DNA of 64,000 bases from Novosphingobium acidiphilum DSM 19966 (lineage in GTDB: Bacteria > Pseudomonadota > Alphaproteobacteria > Sphingomonadales > Sphingomonadaceae), in the NCBI RefSeq assembly GCF_000429005.1, contig NZ_AUBA01000010.1:62001-126000 (forward strand), given 5' to 3'. The position numbers were made by a program, and so were the translations under genes. This document shows, one piece after another, positions 24,955 to 33,460 of this stretch; position 1 is the stretch's first letter; each line of letters opens with the position of its first letter. The notes below the pieces were generated by a model. The model was not told the DNA's origin, made no database searches, and was given only the letters and a program-made list of their open reading frames with translations.

Positions 24955-25464
24955 ATGGTCTTGTCGAGAGGTGCCCAACTCCTTCTTGCTGCGGCGCTTG
25001 TGGCGTTTGCGCCGGCCATTGCCCGCGGCCAGGCCACGCTGGACCAGATGCCGCCATTGCCGGCTGATCAGCCGGTACCGTCGTTGCCTGTAAACGTCGA
25101 TGATGACATTCCCAAGGATGCCAACCTGGCGCAGCAAATTCTGGTCAGCCCGCGCGAGCCGCGCTGCGATGAAAACGGGCAGGTCGGCGGAATCACGGTG
25201 TGCGGCAAGAAAAAGGACAATTCAAAGGATCGGCTGCCGATCACCGGCGAACTGAATTCGGCCACCGCCACCGATGACGGCGTGCCACGTGCGCCCGACG
25301 TGATGGGCAACCGGATTACCGGTCATTCGATCGGATTTCGCAGCTGTTTCCCCTCGGCGTGCCCCCCGGGCCTGTTGCCCGACATCAATTTCCGCATGCT
25401 GCCCGCCGCACCCGAGGGATCGGACGCAGACCGCATTGCCAAAGGCGAAATTCGCGGAAACTAG
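24955..25464 (+). CDS. Secreted hypothetical protein
   Basis: A 169-residue protein with a clear Sec signal peptide (hydrophobic core QLLLAAALVAFAPAIARGQA). The mature part is proline- and aspartate-rich. It has two cysteine pairs, one in CDENGQVGGITVCGKK and one in RSCFPSACPPG, compatible with periplasmic disulfides. ATG 24955 is used since TGAGGAAG lies directly before it. I do not recognise a named family; similar proteins are expected in sphingomonads. The gene ends ten bases from the convergent homoserine dehydrogenase gene. Confidence 0.65.
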   Translation: MVLSRGAQLLLAAALVAFAPAIARGQATLDQMPPLPADQPVPSLPVNVDDDIPKDANLAQQILVSPREPRCDENGQVGGITVCGKKKDNSKDRLPITGELNSATATDDGVPRAPDVMGNRITGHSIGFRSCFPSACPPGLLPDINFRMLPAAPEGSDADRIAKGEIRGN

Positions 25465-25474
25465 GGTCCGGACC

Positions 25475-26791
25475 CTAATCTTCGAGGATGTGCATCACCA
25501 ACGGCGGTTCGGCCAGCGCGGGCGATCCGTCGAGCAGGCGCATCGCCTCGACAATCCCGCTTTCGGGGCCGTGGTGGGTCACCAGCGAAACCAGCGCGCG
25601 CGATTCGCCGGCGACTTCGACCCGGCCCTTCTGGATCAGGCTTTCGATCGACACCCCGGCATCGCGCATTGCGGCGGCAATCTCGGCCAGCGTGCCCGGA
25701 CGGTCGGCCACGGTAAAGCGCAGATAGGCCTTGCCCGTGCGGTGGCCGCTGTCGGCGGGCGGCGCCGGTTCCAGTTCGGCTGCGGGAATCGAAAACGGCG
25801 CGCCGATGTCGCCGCGGGCGATATCGATCAGATCGGCGACCACCGCGCTGGCGGTGGGGCCATCGCCCGCGCCCGCGCCCTGAAACAGCAGGCGCCCCAC
25901 GAAATTGCCTTCGGCCACCACCGCATTGGTCGCACCGTCGACATGCGCCAGCGGATGATCGCGATGCACCAGGTGCGGATGCACGCGTTGAAACAGCCGG
26001 GTCTGGCCTGTGGCATCGGTTTCGACATCGGCCATGCCGATCAGGCGGATGTAATAGCCCAGCGCGTCGGCCTGGGCGATATCTGCGGCGAGCACGCGGC
26101 GGATGCCGGTCACGTCGACCGCGCCGAAGTCGATCGTCGTGCCGAACGCGATCGAGGCAAGGATCGACAGCTTGTGCGCCGCATCGATGCCGTCGATGTC
26201 GAAACTCGGGTCGCTTTCGGCAAAGCCTTTGGCCTGCGCCTCGGCCAGCACATCGGCAAAATCGCGGCCGGTGTCTTCCATCGTCGACAGGATGTAATTG
26301 CAGGTGCCGTTCAGGATGCCGTAGACCCGGTGGATATGGTTGGCGGCTGCGCCTTCCTTCAGGCCCTTGATCACCGGAATTCCGCCGGCCACCGCTGCTT
26401 CGAAACGCAGCGCGCAATGCGCGGCTTCGGCGCGTTTGGCCAGTTCCAGCCCGTGGTGGGCGATCATCGCCTTGTTCGCGGTGACCAGGCCCTTGCCGGC
26501 CTCGAACGTGGTGCGCGCCAGCGCCAGCGCCGGACCATCGGCGCCGCCGACCAGTTCCACCACCACATCGACATCGTCGCGTTCGCCCAGGATGACCATG
26601 TCGTCCTCCCACGCATAACGTGTGGCGTCGAACCCGCGATTCTTGCCCCGGTTGCGCGCGCTGATCGCGGTGATCCGGATCGGGCGGCCTGCGCGCCGCG
26701 CGATCAGATCGGCGTTGGCCTCGATCAGCCGGACAACGCCGCCGCCGACAGTGCCAAGTCCGGCCAGCGCAATGCGCAAAGGTTCGCTCAT
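25475..26791 (-). CDS. hom: Homoserine dehydrogenase
   Basis: The 438-residue enzyme begins with a Rossmann motif, LAGLGTVGGGVVRLIE. It carries GKGLVTANKAMIA and the catalytic-domain segments GILNGTCNYILSTM and GFAESDPSFDIDGIDAAHKL. A C-terminal ACT domain (from about residue 345, FTVADRPGTLAEIAAAMRDA) is the usual site of threonine feedback. It reduces aspartate semialdehyde to homoserine for threonine and methionine synthesis. It is separated from the gene upstream by 83 bases. A threonine aldolase and a tRNA-Thr occur elsewhere in the window but are not linked to it. Confidence 0.96.
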   Translation of the reverse strand: MSEPLRIALAGLGTVGGGVVRLIEANADLIARRAGRPIRITAISARNRGKNRGFDATRYAWEDDMVILGERDDVDVVVELVGGADGPALALARTTFEAGKGLVTANKAMIAHHGLELAKRAEAAHCALRFEAAVAGGIPVIKGLKEGAAANHIHRVYGILNGTCNYILSTMEDTGRDFADVLAEAQAKGFAESDPSFDIDGIDAAHKLSILASIAFGTTIDFGAVDVTGIRRVLAADIAQADALGYYIRLIGMADVETDATGQTRLFQRVHPHLVHRDHPLAHVDGATNAVVAEGNFVGRLLFQGAGAGDGPTASAVVADLIDIARGDIGAPFSIPAAELEPAPPADSGHRTGKAYLRFTVADRPGTLAEIAAAMRDAGVSIESLIQKGRVEVAGESRALVSLVTHHGPESGIVEAMRLLDGSPALAEPPLVMHILED

Positions 26792-26874
26792 GATATCCCC
26801 GTTCGGGCCGCAACAGGCGGCCTGTTCGTCACGGCCTTAGAACATGGCGCAAAAAAGAGGGAAGGCTTTTCATG

Positions 26875-27798
26875 CTAGGGCTGCCGGTTGCGCCGGCACG
26901 GGCCCAGGTCGCGCAGCACCAGCACGTAATCCTCTTCGGCGATGCGTTTGTCGGCCTCGGTGTCCGAAATCGACGCGCGCGCCGGCACCCCGGCAGGAAG
27001 GAAGCACGCCAGGCGATACCACGCCAGCGTTTCGGGACGCGGCGGCTGTGCGGCCTGATCGACGATCTCGCTGAAACTGACGCCCCAGCGCGTGGGCTCG
27101 CCCGGGCGGCGCACCACCGAGATCGACACCGGCTTGCCGCTGTCGGTGGCGAAAAAGAACTGGGTTTCGCCCTCGCCGGTCAGATTGCCGGGCACGTGCA
27201 GCGCCTCGCGCAGGGTGGTGATCCGTGGTGGCGCGTCGGGGCTGATCAGATCGGTCAGGATCGTTCGCACCCGGGTATCGAGATCCGGGCTCCACGCAAA
27301 CATCGTGTCCGCCGCGGTCAGCCGCAACTCGCCCGGCTTGCCCGGCACGACGCTGCCGAACACCAGGACTTGCGTCTTGGTCAGTTTGGGCACCTTGCCA
27401 TTGGCGTCAAGCGGCACGTCGGCAAGATAGCGCAGCGATTCGCCCAGATCCGGCCCCACCAGGAGGGCATTGGTCTGCGCCTCGATATAAAGGCGGGCAA
27501 AACCCGGTTTCAGGCCTGGCGATTCTTCGGGCTTCAGGCGGATCTGGCGATGCACCGTCGCGCGCACCACCACCGGACTGTTCTGGGCCAGATCGACCAG
27601 ATCGGCATAGCTTTGTCCGGCCATGTCACGCGGCCCGGTCACCCCCGATTCGGGGGGCATGGGGGCAGCGCTCAACGTGCCCGCGGTGGCGGAATCCTGC
27701 GCATTGCGCGCGTTGGCAGCGGGGATCGCCAGAATGATGGCAAGGCCCGCGATCAATGCGCGGCATGCTTCGGGCGGGCGGCGATAGGGATTTGACAT
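26875..27798 (-). CDS. Secreted hypothetical protein of unknown function
   Basis: The 307-residue protein has an N-terminal signal or anchor (LIAGLAIILAIPAANARNA). No known domain was recognised in the mature part. It has a segment rich in beta-strand character (VVVRATVHRQIRLKPEES) and a mid-region TQVLVFGSVVPGKPGELRL. Near its end are two cysteines (RLACFLP and LGPCRRNR) that could pair in the periplasm. ATG 27798 has AGGA seven bases upstream. It lies upstream of, and in line with, hom, but the 83-base gap leaves cotranscription open. Such proteins seem confined to sphingomonads, which is an impression and not a search result. Confidence 0.65.
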   Translation of the reverse strand: MSNPYRRPPEACRALIAGLAIILAIPAANARNAQDSATAGTLSAAPMPPESGVTGPRDMAGQSYADLVDLAQNSPVVVRATVHRQIRLKPEESPGLKPGFARLYIEAQTNALLVGPDLGESLRYLADVPLDANGKVPKLTKTQVLVFGSVVPGKPGELRLTAADTMFAWSPDLDTRVRTILTDLISPDAPPRITTLREALHVPGNLTGEGETQFFFATDSGKPVSISVVRRPGEPTRWGVSFSEIVDQAAQPPRPETLAWYRLACFLPAGVPARASISDTEADKRIAEEDYVLVLRDLGPCRRNRQP

Positions 27799-28168
27799 CG
27801 TATGGTCCTGATGGGTTGGCATGCCGTTGGACACTGCCGCAAGGGGTGTGAGGAAGGCAATCTTTCGTGAATCAGGTGTGAACCGATAAAGGAATTGCGC
27901 GGCCCCACCTTCGGCGTTAAGGATCGGCCTCGATCGGGCAGACCTTATAACAAATGCCTGACGAATGCTGCCACCGGGCCTTGTCGCGCTTCCTTGCCGC
28001 ATGGGTCAGGGGTCGGCGGACCGGGTTGCCGGCAGGGTGGAAAGAAATCGCTGGATTGGCCAGACGGGTGGGACGGTGATTCCGCCTTAGGCTCCGTCTT
28101 GACTTTTGTCGCGTGGAGAGATCCATGTGCCCGGGGTCATGAGGAAGATCATGGAGTAAAGAAGCTGA
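27799..28168 (+). other. Divergent intergenic region before tonB, no gene recognised
   Basis: These 370 bases separate the minus-strand secreted hypothetical from tonB. A TTGACT at 28099-28104 could be a tonB -35 but the -10 at the right distance (TCCATG) is poor. A TATAAG on the minus strand near 27945 may serve the other gene. A two-codon frame, ATG GAG TAA, lies at 28151-28159, directly before the tonB ribosome site. No clear Fur box was found by eye. Confidence 0.5.
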
Positions 28169-28831
28169 ATGGCTTACGCTGACCAACAGATGAGCGGTAA
28201 CAAGATCACCGCGCTCATCGTCGTTGCTCTTCTTCATGTTGTTGTCGGCTACGCGCTGATCTCCGGACTCGCGTACTCGGCCTTCAAGAAGATCAAGGAG
28301 GTGGCAACCGCGGTCAAGATTGACCCGGACAAGCCGCCGCCACCACCGCCGCCGCCACCGCCGAAGTCGGAGATTCCTCCGCCTCCGCCGATTGTGGCGC
28401 CGCCTCCGGCTATGAACGTGCCCAATCTTTCGCCGCCGATGGAAACGGTCCGGGAATCCCCGCCGTTGCCGCCGACTCCGACTGCACAACCTGCACCGAT
28501 CCATACAGAAGCGCCGCCGGCCAAGCCGTGCGCTGCGAAACCGGCTGCGCCAAAAGGCCGTCCGGGCGAATGGGCTTCGGACAACGATTACCCGACTCGG
28601 GCACTCCAGCTTGGTCAGGAAGGCGTTACCGGCTTCCGTCTGAGCGTTGGCTCCGATGGCAAGGTATCTGCTTGCGATATCACCAGGTCCAGCGGCAGCC
28701 CCGAACTGGACAAGACCACCTGCGATCTGATGCGGCGCCGCGCGCGCTTCACTCCGGCCGCAGACTGTGATGGCAACCCGGCCACCGGCGCCTACCCGAG
28801 TTCGGTTCGCTGGCAGATTCCGAAGGACTGA
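28169..28831 (+). CDS. tonB: TonB family energy transducer
   Basis: The 220-residue protein has a single N-terminal membrane helix (residues 13-35, ITALIVVALLHVVVGYALIS). A proline-rich spacer starting near residue 54 contains a run of ten prolines. The C-terminal TonB domain contains YPTRALQLGQEGVTGFRLSV. The domain also has several cysteines (ACDITRSSG, TTCDLM, ADCDGN), which may form disulfides in the periplasm. TonB couples the inner-membrane proton gradient, via ExbB/ExbD, to outer-membrane receptors. It heads a four-gene cluster, as in xanthomonads and sphingomonads. Confidence 0.93.
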   Translation: MAYADQQMSGNKITALIVVALLHVVVGYALISGLAYSAFKKIKEVATAVKIDPDKPPPPPPPPPPKSEIPPPPPIVAPPPAMNVPNLSPPMETVRESPPLPPTPTAQPAPIHTEAPPAKPCAAKPAAPKGRPGEWASDNDYPTRALQLGQEGVTGFRLSVGSDGKVSACDITRSSGSPELDKTTCDLMRRRARFTPAADCDGNPATGAYPSSVRWQIPKD

Positions 28832-28930
28832 TCGCGACAGCGTGTCGCCACACCCTTCGGTCCTGCCGGACCACCCATTCAATGCCCAGATTTCAGCCCT
28901 TTTTACGCATTCTTGAGAGGAAGATCGTCA

Positions 28931-29698
28931 ATGCTCATTCAGACGCTCGCAGCTGCGGCCAGTGCAGCGCCGCAGAACAAGTTTGGTCTTGTGGAAGTCC
29001 TGTTCCCCGGCGGCAAGCCGAACTGGATTCCGCTCACCACTTTCACGATCCTCGCGATCATGTCGTTCGGTTCGTTCTTCATCCTGTTCACCAAGTATGC
29101 TGAACAGTCGAAGATCATGGGTCAGTACAAGAACGGCGTTGCCAATTTCTGGCGCGCAGCCACCCTCAAGGAAGGTGCTGCCAAGCTGGAAAAGAACAGC
29201 GCATGGCGCCAGATCGTCGACGACGGGATCCAGGCTGAAGACCAGACCACCAAGCTGGTCGACCAGACCGAAGCCCACGACTGGCTGCATGGTTCGCTTG
29301 CCCGTTCGGAAGCATCGATCAACGCCCGTCTCGCCGGTGGCCTGCCGTTCCTGGCAACCGTGGGCGCGACGGCTCCGTTCATCGGTCTGTTCGGGACCGT
29401 GGTCGGGATCTATGGCGCGCTGATCAACATCGGCCTGGCCGGTTCGGCTTCGATCGACAAGGTCGCAGGCCCCGTCGGTGAAGCGCTCATCATGACCGCA
29501 CTCGGTCTGCTCGTCGCGGTTCCCGCCGTGCTTGCCTACAACTACCTGCAGGCACGCAACAAGCGTATCGCCGAACTGCTGACCGGTTTCAGCACCGACG
29601 TGCTGGCGAACATCGCTTCGCACGGTGCGGTCAAGCCGGCCCTGCCGGTTGCTGCTGCGCCCAAGCCTGCTGCTCCGGCACCTGCCGCGAAGAAGTAA
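28931..29698 (+). CDS. exbB: ExbB/TolQ/MotA proton channel protein
   Basis: The 255-residue protein has three hydrophobic segments: one near residues 35-55 (FTILAIMSFGSFFILFTKY), and a closely spaced pair in the second half. The pair includes LPFLATVGATAPFIGLFGTV and EALIMTALGLLVAVPAVLAY, the MotA/TolQ/ExbB signature. A short Ala/Pro tail ends the protein. It forms the pentameric channel around ExbD that energises TonB. The ATG at 28931 has GAGAGGAAG upstream. It lies 99 bases after tonB and ahead of two exbD genes. Confidence 0.94.
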   Translation: MLIQTLAAAASAAPQNKFGLVEVLFPGGKPNWIPLTTFTILAIMSFGSFFILFTKYAEQSKIMGQYKNGVANFWRAATLKEGAAKLEKNSAWRQIVDDGIQAEDQTTKLVDQTEAHDWLHGSLARSEASINARLAGGLPFLATVGATAPFIGLFGTVVGIYGALINIGLAGSASIDKVAGPVGEALIMTALGLLVAVPAVLAYNYLQARNKRIAELLTGFSTDVLANIASHGAVKPALPVAAAPKPAAPAPAAKK

Positions 29699-29809
29699 GT
29701 ACCAACACCGGGGCCGGCCCTGTCGGGCCGGCCCTGTCCGGAAACGCGCGTGGGATGGCGAGATCATTCAACCCGTTCCACGCGGGGCAACTCGGATAGG
29801 ATTTAACCA

Positions 29810-30337
29810 ATGGCAATGTCTGTAGGCGGCGGCGGCGAAGAACGCCCGATGTCGGACATCAATACCACGCCGCTCGTGGACGTGATGCTCGTGCTGCTGA
29901 TCATCTTCCTCATTGCGGTTCCGGTGGCTATCCAGACCGTCGAAAAGCTGAAAGTGCCTATCCTGAAGTCCGAAGAGACCCAGGACAAGTCTGAAAACCT
30001 TCAGCTCGCCGTGGTCTCGACCGATGCCGCCGGGCGCAGCCCGAAACAGCCCGGATACCAGGGGTCTTCCCCGACCGGCCAGTGCCGTGTCTATGTCAAC
30101 AACACCACGCCTGTTGACAACAACGAGCTGTACAAGGCTGCCTATGACCGGCTTGACGCCATCGTGAAGCGCGAAGGCGGTGCGGCCAATATGGATCCGG
30201 AAAAGGTTCCAGAGGTGCACATCCGCGGTGACGCCCACGTTCCGTGGAAGTGCATTGCAGGCGCCATCTACAACGTGCAGATCGCGGGCTATCCCAAGGT
30301 CGGCTTCATCTCGACCCCGATCGATCCGAATCCATAA
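29810..30337 (+). CDS. exbD: ExbD/TolR biopolymer transport protein (first copy)
   Basis: The 175-residue protein has the conserved membrane helix INTTPLVDVMLVLLIIFLIA with the essential aspartate at residue 24. The periplasmic part is longer than usual and contains two cysteines, in GQCRVYVNN and WKCIAGAIY, which could form a disulfide. ExbD sits inside the ExbB pore and carries protons. A second, shorter ExbD gene follows, and the two proteins may form a mixed complex. Confidence 0.93.
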   Translation: MAMSVGGGGEERPMSDINTTPLVDVMLVLLIIFLIAVPVAIQTVEKLKVPILKSEETQDKSENLQLAVVSTDAAGRSPKQPGYQGSSPTGQCRVYVNNTTPVDNNELYKAAYDRLDAIVKREGGAANMDPEKVPEVHIRGDAHVPWKCIAGAIYNVQIAGYPKVGFISTPIDPNP

Positions 30338-30415
30338 GCCAGACGGCTGACCCGTTTTCGGACAAGATCAAAGCGATCGCAGTGATCAAGTTTCACTGAT
30401 CAAGGAGTACCACCC

Positions 30416-30850
30416 ATGGCAATGAGCGGCGGCAAGGACGATGGTTCGCCGATGATGGAAATGAACACGACGCCGTTGATCGACGTCATGCTCGTTCTGC
30501 TCATCATGTTCATCATCACCATCCCCGTGGCCACCCACTCGGTGAGCATCAATCTGCCCGCACCGGCACCGCCAACCAACGCGGTTGTCCATCCGGACAA
30601 GAACAAGCTGGTGCTGACGTCGGCCAATGTCATCATGTGGAATGGCAACACCATTTCGATGGGCAACCTTGTGTCCCTGCTGCAGGCGACCAAGGCACTG
30701 CCGGTCGAGCCGGAACTGCAGTTCCAGCCCGAACCGTATGCCAACTACGAAGAAGAGAACCGGGTCCTGAAGATCATCACCGATTCCAAGGTGACCAAGT
30801 TCGGCTTCGTCGGCAACGAGCAGTTTGCGACGTTTGGCAAGGCGCAGTAG
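30416..30850 (+). CDS. exbD2: ExbD/TolR biopolymer transport protein (second copy)
   Basis: The 144-residue protein starts like the first ExbD (MAMSGGKDDGSPMMEMNTTP) and has its helix aspartate at residue 23 in LIDVMLVLLIMFIITIPVAT. The periplasmic region lacks cysteines and ends KVTKFGFVGNEQFATFGKAQ. In Xanthomonas, which has the same tonB-exbB-exbD1-exbD2 layout, the second exbD is needed only for some functions. It is the last gene of the cluster and is followed by a terminator. Confidence 0.92.
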   Translation: MAMSGGKDDGSPMMEMNTTPLIDVMLVLLIMFIITIPVATHSVSINLPAPAPPTNAVVHPDKNKLVLTSANVIMWNGNTISMGNLVSLLQATKALPVEPELQFQPEPYANYEEENRVLKIITDSKVTKFGFVGNEQFATFGKAQ

Positions 30851-30917
30851 GCCTTAACGGCAAAGCACCCGCCAGTTCGCGCGCCGCAACGCGGGCGACC
30901 AGTGGGCACAACACACG

Positions 30918-30954
30918 AAACGGGGGACAGGGCTTTGGCCTTGTCCCCCGTTTT
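30918..30954. terminator. Bidirectional terminator after exbD2
   Basis: A 14-bp stem with one mismatch (ACGGGGGACAGGGC with GCCTTGTCCCCCGT) is flanked by AAA and TTTT. It lies between the convergent exbD2 and helicase genes. Confidence 0.9.
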
Positions 30955-30972
30955 GTATATCGGCGGATCAGG

Positions 30973-33414
30973 TCAATCGGCGCGGTCGGGCCGCATGGCC
31001 ATGGCCGCCAGCCCTTCCGCCTCGACCAGCAGGTCTTCGTCGGCAGAGCCCAGCGGCAGGCTTTCGCGCCCGATCATCACCAGCACGGGCACCGCCAGAG
31101 GGCTGACGCGGTCGAGTTCCACATGGACCAGACCCGCCGCCGCACGATCGAGCAGGTCGGCCAGCCGGCCCAGATCGGTCAGCCGCGCGCGGGCATCGGC
31201 CCAGGCCGCCTCGATCAGCAGATGCCCGGGTTCGTACTTGCGCAGCACGTCATAGATCAGGTCGGTTGAAAACGAGACCTGCCGCCCGGTCTTGCGCTGT
31301 CCGGGCAATTGGCGTTCCACCAGTCCCGAAATCACCGCGACTTCGCGAAAGGCGCGGCGCAACAGGTATGAATTGCGCACCCATTCGTCGAATTCATCGG
31401 CCAGGATCGCCGGCGACAGCAGGGACGCCGGATCGGCGACAGGCCTGACCCCCCACACCGCCAGCGCATAGTCATTGGCGACAAAGCCCATCGGCGATAG
31501 CCCCGCGCTTTCCATCCGTCGGGTGATCAGCATGCCCAGCGACTGGTTCGCGGTCCACCCGGCGAACGTGTAGAACACGCTGTAGGCGCGGCCACCGTGC
31601 AGAAAGCTTTCCACCAGCAAGGTGCCGGGGCCCGGCATTGCGCTGCGCCAGTCCTGCATTTCCAGCCATTCGCGCACATCGTCGGGCATGCGTCCCCAGC
31701 CGGCGCGATCGGTCATCAGCGCCTGGACGCGCGTAGCCAGATGCGTGGTCAGCGGCAGGCGCGCGCCCATATAGCTGGGGATCTGGGCCGATTTGCGTGC
31801 GGCGTGGACGATCACCGCATTGTCGCGCAGTCCTTCGACCTCAAGATCAAGCCCGGCAAAGCGGAATGTATCGCCCGGCGCCAGTTGCGCCCCGAAATCC
31901 TCTTCGACTTTGCCCAGCGACCGGCCGTTGCGAAACCGCACCTCGAGCATGTCCGAATCGACGATGATTCCGGCGTTGATCCGGTGCCGTGCGGCAAGAT
32001 CGGGATGCGTCAGTCGCCATTGGCCATCGGCCTGCCGCACGATCCGCCTGAATTTGTCATAGGCGCGCAACGCATATCCACCGCTTGCCACGAATTCGAG
32101 CACGCGCTGCCAGGCGGGCGCGTCGATGCCCGCATAGGCCAGCGACGATCGCACCTGGGCGTGCAATTCCACCTCGTCAAACGGGCCCGCGCAGGCGCAT
32201 GCCATGACATGTTGCGCCAGCACGTCGAGCCCGCCCGGCCGGAATTCATCGCCATCGCGCTGGCCTTCGTTCACCGCGTCGCGCGCGGCCAGCGCCTCGA
32301 GAAATTCAAAGCGGTTGCCCGGCACCAGCACCGCGCGGCTGGGACTGTCGAGCCGGTGGTTGGCGCGCCCGATCCGCTGCAGCAGGCGGGATGAACCCTT
32401 GGGCGCGCCCATCTGCACCACCAGATCGATATCGCCCCAATCGACCCCCAGATCGAGGCTGGCGGTGCACACCAGCGCGCGCAATTGGCCTTGGGCCATG
32501 GCGTTTTCAACTTTGGCGCGCGCCTCGCGGCTGAGCGATCCATGGTGGATGCCGATCGACAGCGTGTCGTCATTGGCATCCCACAGCTGCTGAAACAGAT
32601 ATTCCGCCAGAAACCGCGTGTTGGTAAAGATCAGCGTGGTGCGATGCCGCCGGATCAGGTCATAGACCTGCGGTACTGCCCAGGTCCCGGCATGCCCGCC
32701 CCACGGCACGCGCGCATCGATCGGTTCCAGGATTTCCACCTCGGGCGGCGCGCCGCTGTCGCCTTCGACCAGCGCGACACTGTCCAGATCGCCCCACGGC
32801 GCCAGCCACGCGCGATAGGCCTCCGGATCGCCCAGCGTGGCCGACAGCGCGACACGCCGCATGCCCGGGCTGTGTGCCTGCAACCGGGTCAGCGCCAGCG
32901 CCAGCAGATCGCCGCGCTTTGACGTGGCAAAGGCATGGATCTCGTCGATCACCACGCGTTGCAGACCGGCAAACAGGTCGGCGCTTTCGGGATAGCTGAG
33001 CAGCAAGGACAGCGATTCGGGGGTGGTCAGCAGCACGTGCGGCGGCCGCACCCTTTGCCGCGCCTTGCGGTCGCTTGGCGTATCGCCGCTGCGGGTTTCG
33101 ATGCGGATGCCAAGACCCATGTCCTCGACCGGGGTCAGCAGATTGCGCTTCACATCGTGCGCCAGCGCCTTCAGCGGCGAGACATAGAGCGTGTGCAACC
33201 CCTCGGGCGGCGCGGCCCCGTTTAGCCGCGACGGCGCAAACGCCGCCAGCGTGGGCAGAAAGCCGGCCAGGGTCTTGCCCGCGCCGGTGTCGGCCACCAG
33301 CAGCGCGTGCTGTCCGCGCCCGGCCGCCGCCAGCATGTCGACCTGGTGCCGCCGCAATGCCCAGCCGCGCCCGGCAAACCACGCGGCAATCTCGGGGGGC
33401 AGGGCGTGGTCCAT
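30973..33414 (-). CDS. Lhr-like DEXH-box DNA helicase (ligase-associated type)
   Basis: The 813-residue superfamily 2 helicase has Walker A ADTGAGKT at residues 41-48 and the DEIH box (VIDEIHAFATSKRGD) around residue 160. SALSATLGD-like motif III (VALSATLGDPEA) and the C-terminal helicase motif LLQRIGRANHRLDSPSRA follow. The Lhr-specific WH/core region and a DUF4930-like C-terminus account for the rest. Length and motif spelling match the group usually encoded next to an ATP-dependent DNA ligase, a nuclease and a phosphoesterase. None of those partners is near it here. ATG 33414 yields MDHALPPEIAAWFAGRGWAL. A role in DNA repair is inferred from the family. Confidence 0.88.
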   Translation of the reverse strand: MDHALPPEIAAWFAGRGWALRRHQVDMLAAAGRGQHALLVADTGAGKTLAGFLPTLAAFAPSRLNGAAPPEGLHTLYVSPLKALAHDVKRNLLTPVEDMGLGIRIETRSGDTPSDRKARQRVRPPHVLLTTPESLSLLLSYPESADLFAGLQRVVIDEIHAFATSKRGDLLALALTRLQAHSPGMRRVALSATLGDPEAYRAWLAPWGDLDSVALVEGDSGAPPEVEILEPIDARVPWGGHAGTWAVPQVYDLIRRHRTTLIFTNTRFLAEYLFQQLWDANDDTLSIGIHHGSLSREARAKVENAMAQGQLRALVCTASLDLGVDWGDIDLVVQMGAPKGSSRLLQRIGRANHRLDSPSRAVLVPGNRFEFLEALAARDAVNEGQRDGDEFRPGGLDVLAQHVMACACAGPFDEVELHAQVRSSLAYAGIDAPAWQRVLEFVASGGYALRAYDKFRRIVRQADGQWRLTHPDLAARHRINAGIIVDSDMLEVRFRNGRSLGKVEEDFGAQLAPGDTFRFAGLDLEVEGLRDNAVIVHAARKSAQIPSYMGARLPLTTHLATRVQALMTDRAGWGRMPDDVREWLEMQDWRSAMPGPGTLLVESFLHGGRAYSVFYTFAGWTANQSLGMLITRRMESAGLSPMGFVANDYALAVWGVRPVADPASLLSPAILADEFDEWVRNSYLLRRAFREVAVISGLVERQLPGQRKTGRQVSFSTDLIYDVLRKYEPGHLLIEAAWADARARLTDLGRLADLLDRAAAGLVHVELDRVSPLAVPVLVMIGRESLPLGSADEDLLVEAEGLAAMAMRPDRAD

Positions 33415-33460
33415 GCCGCGCGTGATAGACCACCGCGCAGGTCTTGGCACCTGCCCCTGA

